Assembly (NCBI GenBank): GCA_032260445.1 | Contig: JAVVFG010000137.1 | Location: 1 to 9,616 of the forward strand | Length of the DNA: 9,616 nt | DNA from: JAAYYY01 sp032260445 | Lineage (GTDB): Bacteria; Chloroflexota; Anaerolineae; Promineifilales; Promineifilaceae | Direction of reading: 5' to 3' | Part shown: positions 1 to 5,777 of the stretch, in pieces | Layout: the number at the start of each line of letters is the position of its first letter | Numbering within the stretch: the first letter of the stretch is position 1 | Program-made: the position numbers and the translations under genes | The notes under the pieces: generated by a model | What the model was told of the DNA's origin: nothing | Databases searched by the model: none | What the model saw: the letters and a program-made list of their open reading frames with translations, nothing else

Positions 1-50
1 AGCACCACGGCAAGCAGCAACGTCAGTATGACTTTCTTCTTACGCTTCAT
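1..50 (-). CDS. N-terminal start of an exported or membrane protein (partial)
   Basis: Only the first 16 codons and part of the next are present; the gene runs off the left edge. The ATG at 50 is preceded on the minus strand by a purine-rich ribosome binding site (AAAGGAAGGAAAGCT), which fixes the start. The visible peptide reads MKRKKKVILTLLLAVVL: five basic residues in the first six, then a leucine/valine-rich hydrophobic run, as in a signal peptide or a first membrane anchor. It is the next gene after the Wzz/BY-kinase gene, across a 272-base gap, so it may belong to the same surface programme or begin a new unit. The mature domain is out of view and no function can be named. Confidence 0.7.
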   Translation of the reverse strand, partial: MKRKKKVILTLLLAVV

Positions 51-65
51 AGCTTTCCTTCCTTT

Positions 66-185
66 CTAAGTTCGACGGAACCAAACTATTGGCGGCAGTG
101 CGCGAAGCCAGCATCCGTCGCCGTCGGTGCTGCAGCCGCGCAGCACGGCTGACTCCAGGTGATCGTGCAGGTGACGCATGAACAC
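66..185 (-). CDS. possible small ORF, about 37 to 39 codons
   Basis: On the minus strand a perfect Shine-Dalgarno core (AAGGAGGG, 206-199) precedes a short frame that opens at GTG 185 or ATG 179 and ends in TAG at 66-68. That stop is 15 bases before the ATG at 50, a typical operon spacing. From ATG 179 the product is 37 residues, beginning MRHLHDHLESAVLRGC, with a Cys-Ser-Thr-Asp-Gly-Asp-Gly-Cys segment near residues 16 to 23. Third codon positions are mostly G or C through the first 28 codons, as in the neighbouring genes. Against it, the SD lies 13 bases from the GTG and 19 from the ATG, which is long. A better spaced ATG at 196 opens another frame (36 residues, six Cys, stop at 86-88) with poorer codon use. 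No family is recognised; the region may simply be non-coding. Confidence 0.25.
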   Translation of the reverse strand: MFMRHLHDHLESAVLRGCSTDGDGCWLRALPPIVWFRRT

Positions 186-211
186 GTTCGAATCATCGCC
201 CTCCTTCTAGC

Positions 212-230
212 GGCGGGAACAGCTCCCGCC
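212..230 (-). other. GC-rich hairpin after the Wzz/BY-kinase gene
   Basis: GGCGGGA (212-218) and TCCCGCC (224-230) are perfect inverted repeats: a 7-bp stem with a 5-base loop. It lies about 90 bases after the stop of the kinase gene on the transcribed strand. No T-tract follows in either direction, so it is not a textbook intrinsic terminator. It sits 5 bases before the AAGGAGG sequence at 206, so it could instead be a leader or 3'-end protecting structure. The stem is directly visible; the role is inferred. Confidence 0.4.
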
Positions 231-322
231 CACTATGCTCTCAACTGGTGGATTGAACGTGGGGCAAGAACGCGAATCTCTACTGGTTGGTGGAGCTCCG
301 GGTCCAAACTGAAGGATTTGGC

Positions 323-2005
323 TTACCGGTTTCCGGTCGGCGCGGTTTTCTTTACGCGCCGGTACCAAGGCGCCTCGTGATCGCCGCCAAAACCACCATC
401 CCGGCTGTTGGCAGCTGGCTGGGGCTCCTCTGGCAGTTCATATTCGTCGTAGTAGCTATAGTAGTTGTTCTTCGATGGATCGAGCCGGTTCAGGGCGATT
501 CCCAGAATGTGCGGAGTCGTCTCGCGCAGCCGCTTAATCGCCTCCCGAAGATCGCCGCGGCGGATCGAGCCTGCCGAAGCGATCATCAACACATTGTCGA
601 CCTGCGAGCCGAGCACCACGGCATCAGCGAGTGACAACAGCGGAGGGCTGTCGAGGATCACATGATCGAACTCCTGCGCCAGCGCTGCGAGGATCGCGTG
701 TATGGTGCGAAAACTGAAGGTGCCCGCGTACGCATCTTTCTGCGGCCCGCTGGTCAGCAGAAACAGCCCTGGCTCGGCCAGAGGACGCACCAATTCTGCG
801 CAGCGCGTCCGGATTTCACTCGCTTCGGCGTCCAGCGCCCATGGCTGCAGCAGCTGGGCCAACCCCTTTTCATTAGAGAAGCCGAATAGCCTATGCTGCA
901 TCGGCCGGCGAAGATCGGCGTCGACGAGCAGGACTTTATAGCCGCCCTGGGCCATCGTCAGTGCCAGATTGGCTGAGATCAGTGACTTCCCCTCGTTCGG
1001 CCGGGGGCTGGTCACCAGGATAGTGCGCAGCGCTTCCTCGCTGGCGTTTGCCCGGATGGCCGTGTGTAGAGCGCGGAACGTCTCGGCGGTGAGTGATAGC
1101 GCATCTGTACGCATCACCAGCCGGCGTCCTTCTGGCGCTTCGCTGAAGTCAGGGATGCCAGGGAGCACCGGCAGATCGGTGATCGCTGCCACGTCCGCTT
1201 CCGTGCGCACGGTGTCGTCGAGATAATCGAGGAAGAGTGCGGCCGCGGCTGCCAGCACCAGGCCGATGACCGATGCCGTAAGCACGGTCATTGCACCCGC
1301 AGCGCCAATTGGCCGTTGTGGCAGCGAGGCAGGCTCAATAACTGAAACCGTGTTTATCGCGCCACTACGTGTATTTGCCAGCAGGGCCGCAAAGTTTCCC
1401 TGCAGCGTTCGCAGTTTATCTTCCAGGGTCAGGATTTCCCGTTCTAACCGTTCGATATCGCGGGCGCTGAAGGCAGCCTCCAGCTCTAGCCGCTTGGCAA
1501 CGATCGTTTCTTCCGTCTCCTCGATGTTACTTTGCAGGCTGCTGAGCTGCTCGTCGACAAATGCTTCACGCTCTTGCTCTTCCGGCCGGGGTGCTGTAGG
1601 GCTCTGCAGAATGAGCTGGTTGGCAAGCTCGTTGGCCACGGCCTGGGCTCGCTGCGGGCTCGTGTCCGTGACCACGATCTCGATTAGCTGGCTATTAGGC
1701 AAGGCCTGCGCCCGGTATGACGGCAGCGAGCTTAGGCCCAGGGCAGCCATCGTTTCCTCGCGAACGACGCTCATGTTGGCAATGCTCGCGTACGTAGGCG
1801 CTAGCTGCTGTCCTAGATTCAGCTCGTTGCCGCTGGGGTTGGGGTTGTCGAAAGCCCGGCCTAGCATCAGCACCGTGCGTGCCTGGTAGACCGCCGGCTG
1901 CTGGCTGACGGCAAAGTAGCTGGAAACCCCTGCCAGGAGCATCGCTCCCAGAAGCAGCCACCACCATTTCAGAAAGACTTTGAGAATGTGATTTAGATCC
2001 ATCAT
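323..2005 (-). CDS. Wzz-type polysaccharide co-polymerase fused to a BY-family tyrosine kinase
   Basis: This inner-membrane protein is expected to control chain length and export of the polysaccharide by cycles of autophosphorylation. In order it shows an N-terminal transmembrane segment (about residues 12-32), an extracytoplasmic Wzz domain with a predicted coiled coil (about 145-205), a second transmembrane segment (about 235-260) after a Pro-containing stretch, and a cytoplasmic CpsD/Wzc-type kinase. The kinase has Walker A (SPRPNEGKS, about 333-341), Walker A' (VLLVDADLRRP, about 358-368) and Walker B (HVILDSPP, about 448-455). The tail holds a tyrosine cluster, YYSYYDEY (about 515-522), the usual autophosphorylation site. 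I chose ATG 2005 (560 residues) because GAGGAG at 2016-2011 lies 5 bases upstream; ATG 2002 is also possible, and GTG 2020 would place the ribosome binding site inside the gene. The Walker A loop is slightly unusual (Asn for the first Gly, Leu after Ser). The gene follows gmhA by 42 bases. Confidence 0.93.
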   Translation of the reverse strand: MMDLNHILKVFLKWWWLLLGAMLLAGVSSYFAVSQQPAVYQARTVLMLGRAFDNPNPSGNELNLGQQLAPTYASIANMSVVREETMAALGLSSLPSYRAQALPNSQLIEIVVTDTSPQRAQAVANELANQLILQSPTAPRPEEQEREAFVDEQLSSLQSNIEETEETIVAKRLELEAAFSARDIERLEREILTLEDKLRTLQGNFAALLANTRSGAINTVSVIEPASLPQRPIGAAGAMTVLTASVIGLVLAAAAALFLDYLDDTVRTEADVAAITDLPVLPGIPDFSEAPEGRRLVMRTDALSLTAETFRALHTAIRANASEEALRTILVTSPRPNEGKSLISANLALTMAQGGYKVLLVDADLRRPMQHRLFGFSNEKGLAQLLQPWALDAEASEIRTRCAELVRPLAEPGLFLLTSGPQKDAYAGTFSFRTIHAILAALAQEFDHVILDSPPLLSLADAVVLGSQVDNVLMIASAGSIRRGDLREAIKRLRETTPHILGIALNRLDPSKNNYYSYYDEYELPEEPQPAANSRDGGFGGDHEAPWYRRVKKTAPTGNR

Positions 2006-2047
2006 TTCTGCTCCTCTCACCTTCGGAGGCTACAACGACACACGAAG

Positions 2048-2686
2048 CTAACCGGCCGGGTGAGTTCCAACCATCACCCGGCGTGGGCCACTCCCGTTAA
2101 CAGAGACGGCTGGAGGCCGCCTCATTTCTCGTTGAGCCATCTCGCGCAACACCGAACACATCAGATGTTCAAGGATGAGATGAATATCCTCAACCTGCTC
2201 GATGCAGTCGCTGGGTACATGTACGTCCAGATCGACGAATGGGGCTAATGCCCCCCCGTCGAACCCGGTGAAGCCGATCGTAAAGGCGCCTGCTTCCTTA
2301 GCCACGCGAACGGCCTCAAGCACGTTGGGCGAGTTGCCGCTGGTTGAGATAGCGATGACAACATCGCCCGCTTCAACAAACGCGGCGAGCTGCCGGGCAA
2401 ACACGTTGTGGTAGCCCTCGTCATTGCCGTAAGCGGAGACGAGCGCCATGTTATCGGCCAAACCTATTACGCGGAAATCGGGCCAGCCCGCCACGCGCGT
2501 ATTCTTGGCAAGATCGCAAACAAAGTGCGAGGCGGTCGAGGCGCTGCCGCCGTTACCCATGATGAACACAGTACGTTTGCTCTGGCGTGCTTCGTGCAGG
2601 GTGTTGATCACCTGGCGAATTGCATCGGTAGGCAGGCGGTCCAACGTCTCTTGGACCCCAGCCAAATAGTGCCGGATCTGATCCAT
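2048..2686 (-). CDS. gmhA: D-sedoheptulose-7-phosphate isomerase (phosphoheptose isomerase, SIS domain)
   Basis: The 212-residue protein is a single SIS-domain phosphosugar isomerase that should convert sedoheptulose 7-phosphate to D-glycero-D-manno-heptose 7-phosphate, the first step to nucleotide-activated heptose. Phosphate-binding motifs are GNGGSAS (44-50) and STSGNSPN (114-121). His54, Asp58 and His174 fit the metal and catalytic positions known in E. coli GmhA (His61, Glu65, His180), with Asp for Glu; the E. coli Gln172 position appears to be Glu166 in the EQVEDIHLILEH stretch. That residue matching is by eye. The last 25 or so residues, from about 188, form a Pro/Gly/Arg-rich tail beyond the usual domain. 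The start at 2686 has TAAGGA 10 bases upstream. It lies 36 bases after the heptose kinase gene, which strongly supports a heptose role over other SIS isomerases. Confidence 0.88.
   Translation of the reverse strand: MDQIRHYLAGVQETLDRLPTDAIRQVINTLHEARQSKRTVFIMGNGGSASTASHFVCDLAKNTRVAGWPDFRVIGLADNMALVSAYGNDEGYHNVFARQLAAFVEAGDVVIAISTSGNSPNVLEAVRVAKEAGAFTIGFTGFDGGALAPFVDLDVHVPSDCIEQVEDIHLILEHLMCSVLREMAQREMRRPPAVSVNGSGPRRVMVGTHPAG
2055..2082 (-). other. hairpin over the end of gmhA
   Basis: GCCGGGTGA (2055-2063) and TCACCCGGC (2074-2082) form a perfect 9-bp stem with a 10-base loop. It lies inside the last coding codons of gmhA, 4 bases before the stop, and 50 bases ahead of the Wzz/BY-kinase start. 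No T-tract follows on the transcribed strand, so full termination is doubtful. Partial attenuation or an mRNA processing or stability role is possible. Confidence 0.45.
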
Positions 2687-2722
2687 TATTCTATTGTCCT
2701 TATGATTGAAGTGGGGAAATGA

Positions 2723-3703
2723 TTACTGGCGCTGGTAATTGAAGATAACTTTGCTGCCGTCTGCTTCCATCCGGAAAGGTAGCTCTTGCATACCGCTCAG
2801 CGTATTGCGTACGGCGTCCTGCTTGCTGTGCGGGCAGTAGAGGAGCAGGAAGCCGCCACCCCCTGCCCCGGTGATCTTTCCACCTAGGGCGCCGGCACGG
2901 CGTGCCGCCAGGTACGCTTCGTCGAGAACGCTGTTGCTGATGTCGCTTGCCAGTTGCTTCTTCAACTGCCAGCTCTGATGTAGGAGTAGGCCAATGCTAT
3001 CAACGGCGCCTTCGAGGAGCTCATCGCGTGCCGTGTACGCCAGCCGTTTCATTTCACACAGCACTGCGAGCCGGTCCTGGATGTTTGCCTTCTGCTCGCT
3101 CAGAATGCTCTCCGAGCGCCGTGTCACGCCTGTGAAGAAGAGCATCGTGTTGTCATTCAGTTCGCGTGCTACCTGCGGGCTTAGCTGTAGACGCTCGCTA
3201 CGGACGCCAGCCCCGGGGATGAACTCCATCAGGCGCAACCCGCCGAGGGCGGCGATATACTGATCCTGGATGCCGATCGGTTTACCTAGGATATCTACCT
3301 CGATCTGGCATGCCTGTTCCGCCAGGGCTTCGGCGGAGACGAGATTGCCGCGCAGGCTGTGCATCGCATGCAGGGCGCCGACGGTGACGGTGCTCGACGA
3401 GCCCAGTCCGGAGCCCGCCGAGGGGATGTCGCCCATCGTCGTAATCTCAATCCCGTGGTCCACCCCCACCAGGCGCAGCGCCTCGCGGATCAGCTCATGC
3501 TGGACCTCGTCAAGATGGTCAACCATCTCGGTTTTTGTGTATCCGACGCGCAGCTTGGTATCAAAGCGGCGCTTAATCGTAACGAAGATGTATTTGTCGA
3601 TAGCGGTCGTGAGAACACAACCACCATGTTCCTCAAAAAAGGAAGGGAAGTCCGTCCCCCCGCCGAAGAAACTCACCCGGAGCGGAGTTTGCACGATAAT
3701 CAT
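2723..3703 (-). CDS. hddA: GHMP-family sugar kinase, D-glycero-D-manno-heptose 7-phosphate kinase type
   Basis: This 326-residue cytoplasmic kinase should phosphorylate D-glycero-alpha-D-manno-heptose 7-phosphate at C1 using ATP, giving the 1,7-bisphosphate for GDP-heptose synthesis. All three GHMP motifs are visible: PLRVSFFGGGTDF near the N terminus (7-19), the ATP-binding loop PSAGSGLGSSST (94-105), and the C-terminal KITGAGGGGFLL (276-287). An Asp in GIQDQY (147) fits the catalytic position. Length and the GGGTD motif are typical of HddA and the related L-fucose kinases; the gmhA gene 36 bases downstream favours the heptose substrate. The start ATG at 3703 has only a weak AGAGG 12 bases upstream, so expression may depend on translation from the receiver gene 37 bases away. 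The later enzymes GmhB and HddC are not in this window. Confidence 0.87.
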   Translation of the reverse strand: MIIVQTPLRVSFFGGGTDFPSFFEEHGGCVLTTAIDKYIFVTIKRRFDTKLRVGYTKTEMVDHLDEVQHELIREALRLVGVDHGIEITTMGDIPSAGSGLGSSSTVTVGALHAMHSLRGNLVSAEALAEQACQIEVDILGKPIGIQDQYIAALGGLRLMEFIPGAGVRSERLQLSPQVARELNDNTMLFFTGVTRRSESILSEQKANIQDRLAVLCEMKRLAYTARDELLEGAVDSIGLLLHQSWQLKKQLASDISNSVLDEAYLAARRAGALGGKITGAGGGGFLLLYCPHSKQDAVRNTLSGMQELPFRMEADGSKVIFNYQRQ

Positions 3704-3740
3704 CGGTTGTTGGTACCTCTAATGGTTGAGCGTTGCCCCA

Positions 3741-4151
3741 CTAGGCCGCCGTTGCCGGCTCGAGCGAGTTATGGGTTCCCAGGCAGCGGTCAACCTGGGC
3801 AAGCAGCGCTTGGGGGCGAAATGGCTTGGTGAAATAGCCTGCAACCGCATCATAGCTCTGGCCGTGAAGCTCAGAAGTTTTCTGCGTTTGCACGCTGAGG
3901 ATCATAATAGGGATATCGCACAGCTCTGGGGAAGCCTGCATATACTGGTAGATATCCCAGCCGCTAACTTTCGGCATCATCAGGTCTAGAAGAACAAGAT
4001 CGGGTTTCAGCTGCTCCAGCGCCGCGACACCGTCCTCGGACGCCAGGATGGGCACGACCTGGATGGCGCGCCGCCGCAACAGCAGCTGTAACAACTCGAC
4101 CATTTCTGGATCGTCCTCTATGACCATCACCATCTTCTCGTGACCCGCCAT
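3741..4151 (-). CDS. stand-alone response regulator receiver (CheY-like)
   Basis: This is a 136-residue receiver domain with no output domain. It has the acidic pair Asp13-Asp14 (IEDDPEM), the phospho-acceptor Asp56 in LLDLMMP, the switch Ser86 (MILSVQ), and Tyr106 and Lys109 in GYFTKPF, so it should be phosphorylated by a histidine kinase or act as a phosphorelay intermediate. The C-terminal residues after about 124 form a short tail without a recognisable domain. The ATG at 4151 has AGGAG only 1 base upstream; later in-frame ATGs at 4133 or 4127 could start the protein instead, and 4127 would leave the domain intact. It lies between the initiating transferase and the heptose kinase gene. 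No sensor kinase is visible here. Its target is unknown; control of polysaccharide synthesis is inferred from position only. Confidence 0.9.
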   Translation of the reverse strand: MAGHEKMVMVIEDDPEMVELLQLLLRRRAIQVVPILASEDGVAALEQLKPDLVLLDLMMPKVSGWDIYQYMQASPELCDIPIMILSVQTQKTSELHGQSYDAVAGYFTKPFRPQALLAQVDRCLGTHNSLEPATAA

Positions 4152-4179
4152 ACTCCTCTCCCACCCTCGTTTTCTCGTT

Positions 4180-4196
4180 CTAGGGCTGTGCCCTAG
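4180..4196 (-). other. perfect inverted repeat between transferase and receiver genes
   Basis: CTAGGGC (4180-4186) and GCCCTAG (4190-4196) form a perfect 7-bp stem with a 3-base loop, starting 5 bases after the stop codon of the transferase gene. No T-run follows on the transcribed strand (AACGAGAAAACGAG), so it is a poor intrinsic terminator. Its place suggests an intercistronic processing or attenuation hairpin, or a protein-binding palindrome. Only the symmetry is certain. Confidence 0.45.
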
Positions 4197-4201
4197 TCTG
4201 C

Positions 4202-5716
4202 TCAGTAAGCGCCCCGGCCCTTTAGCACCGCCGGGATGGTTTGTATGAGGACATGAAGATCTAACCAGATGGTCCAGTTCCGAATGTAATGCATGTCGAG
4301 CTCGACCCGTTCGCGGTACGAGATTTCAGAACGACCACTAACCTGCCACAATCCGGTAATACCCGGATCAACCGTCAGCAAATTCAGACCCCACTCTTGG
4401 TACATGTCCATCTCTTCAGGCGTGATCATTCGCGGCCCAACCAATGACATTTCGCGCTTGAGGACATTAAAGAGCTGGGGCAGCTCGTCTAGGCTTGCCT
4501 TGCGCAGCAGCCGGCCGACCCGGGTAATACGCGGATCATCCTTCAATTTGTGTTTGCTAGCAAGTTCTTCTTGTAGTTCCGGATACCGGGCCAGGATCTC
4601 GTCACCGTTGGTGTGCATTGTGCGGAACTTGTAGGCGTCGAACTCACGCCCGTGCAGTCCCATAACACGCCGCCGGTAGAGAACCGGCCCAGGCGAGTCA
4701 ATCTTGATCGCCACGGCGATCAGCAACAGAAGGGGTGTGATGGCAATCAGGCCAGGGATGGTCAGCGCATAATCAAGGGCTAGCTTCAATACGCGGTCAA
4801 CGCCGGTCAGGCGCACTTTATGGATGCTGACCAGCGGCGCATAAGCCATCTGGCGGATTTCGAGGCCCGTGGTGATGATCTCGAACAGACCAGAGGAGAG
4901 CCTCAGATTCAGTTCCTGGCGCAGCCCGTAGTGGCTGAAGATATCTACGATCTGTTGCCTGGTCAGAGCGCTCGTTGCCAGAACCATCTCTTCAACGCCA
5001 TATTTCTCAATGACTTCGTCGATGATGTCCATGCCGCCCAGCGAGTAGAGTGTGCCCTCGACACGCGTCCCGGCCGGAACAGCGTCGTCGATGCAGCCCA
5101 GCACGTCGAGGCCCGATGTCCGCCAGCTGACGAGCTGGCGCAGCAACGAGCATGTCTCGTCGTTGATCCCCACGACGACAGTAGGGCTGAGGAAGTACCC
5201 TTTGGTTCGCAGATAGTAGACAACGCGGCGCAGGAAGAAGCGCCCACTAGCCGTGGCCACGAACGTGAACACCCATGCCACCAATAACCAGCCGCGCGCA
5301 AAGACAAGGTCTGGCTCGAGGAAGCCGGCCAGAATCACCAGGAGCATACCCACGCTGGTTGCGCGAAACAGCAGCGAGTACTCGTGCGTGCCGCCGAGGA
5401 GGTTGCGCCGCTGGTAAAGTCCGTTAACGGCAAAAATCACGGCCCAGACGACGGCAAGGCCTAATGCGAACGCCCGGTACAGCGGGAACGACGGGACAAC
5501 TTCCAGGCGAAAGAACGGCAAGCCCAGATCGAAGCGGACAAAATACGCAAGGCGGAAAGCGATGCCGGTCAGAAGAAGATCCGAGACGACCAGCGTGAAA
5601 ATAAAGGCCCGCCATTGTGCGGTGCGGGATAGTGCAGCTTTCCCCGCCCTGAAGATCGGATCCGGGAAGACTGCTGCAAGCGGTTCGCCTCTACCCGGCG
5701 TAGATGTTGTATACAT
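4202..5716 (-). CDS. exopolysaccharide polyprenyl-phosphate sugar-1-phosphate transferase
   Basis: This 504-residue inner-membrane enzyme starts the repeat unit by moving a sugar-1-phosphate from a UDP-sugar to undecaprenyl phosphate. The N-terminal half has about four transmembrane segments (roughly 36-56, 81-98, 117-135, 142-160) and a cytoplasmic, Rossmann-like CoA-binding-type domain (about 175-300). A further membrane segment (about 312-337) leads into the catalytic bacterial sugar transferase domain. Conserved blocks are KIDSPGPVLYRR (338-349), FDAYKFRTMH (359-368), DDPRITRVGRLLRKASLDEL (393-412), MSLVGPRM (423-430) and PGITGLWQVSGRS (451-463). The layout and length match the WbaP/EpsE/CpsE family; the sugar (glucose or galactose are common) cannot be read from sequence. 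GGAGG 7 bases before ATG 5716 fixes the start. The gene lies 61 bases after the GT4 gene and 50 before the receiver gene. Confidence 0.95.
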   Translation of the reverse strand: MYTTSTPGRGEPLAAVFPDPIFRAGKAALSRTAQWRAFIFTLVVSDLLLTGIAFRLAYFVRFDLGLPFFRLEVVPSFPLYRAFALGLAVVWAVIFAVNGLYQRRNLLGGTHEYSLLFRATSVGMLLVILAGFLEPDLVFARGWLLVAWVFTFVATASGRFFLRRVVYYLRTKGYFLSPTVVVGINDETCSLLRQLVSWRTSGLDVLGCIDDAVPAGTRVEGTLYSLGGMDIIDEVIEKYGVEEMVLATSALTRQQIVDIFSHYGLRQELNLRLSSGLFEIITTGLEIRQMAYAPLVSIHKVRLTGVDRVLKLALDYALTIPGLIAITPLLLLIAVAIKIDSPGPVLYRRRVMGLHGREFDAYKFRTMHTNGDEILARYPELQEELASKHKLKDDPRITRVGRLLRKASLDELPQLFNVLKREMSLVGPRMITPEEMDMYQEWGLNLLTVDPGITGLWQVSGRSEISYRERVELDMHYIRNWTIWLDLHVLIQTIPAVLKGRGAY

Positions 5717-5757
5717 ATAGAATCCTCCAGGAGCGTATCAAGGTGGACAAACAGCGG

Positions 5758-5775
5758 CCGTGACCAACTGGTCGG
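5758..5775 (-). other. weak hairpin between GT4 and transferase genes
   Basis: The segment CCGTGACCAACTGGTCGG folds with GACC/GGTC inner pairing and flanking CC/GG with one bulged base. It starts 2 bases after the GT4 stop codon on the transcribed strand. The stem is short and no T-tract follows, so a regulatory role is only a guess. Confidence 0.2.
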
Positions 5776-5777
5776 TC

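Larger units (their letters stand above)
51..322. other. 272-base intergenic region downstream of the Wzz/BY-kinase gene
   Basis: This is the longest gap in the window. On the minus strand it holds, in order, about 90 bases with no recognisable signal, a GC-rich hairpin (230-212), a perfect AAGGAGG sequence (206-200), a possible 36 to 37 codon ORF, and the ribosome binding site of the gene starting at 50. I saw no paired -35/-10 boxes of normal quality, no tRNA-like fold and no direct repeats. Plus-strand ORFs crossing this region run into the antisense of the kinase gene and look like shadows. Confidence 0.6.

Noticed and set aside
231..322. Possible promoter on the minus strand upstream of the gene starting at 50
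   Set aside because: CATAGT resembles a -10 box, but no -35 hexamer lies at the right distance.
159..634. Plus-strand ORFs across the intergenic gap and the end of the kinase gene
   Set aside because: They run into the antisense of the kinase coding region, and show no domain or convincing start signal.
1266..1889. 207-residue plus-strand ORF antisense to the Wzz/BY-kinase gene
   Set aside because: Its translation is Ser/Arg/Ala-rich without domains and it lies wholly opposite a well-supported gene; it is a GC-driven shadow frame.
4820..5287. 155-residue plus-strand ORF
   Set aside because: It is antisense to the sugar-1-phosphate transferase gene, with no motif or ribosome binding site of note.
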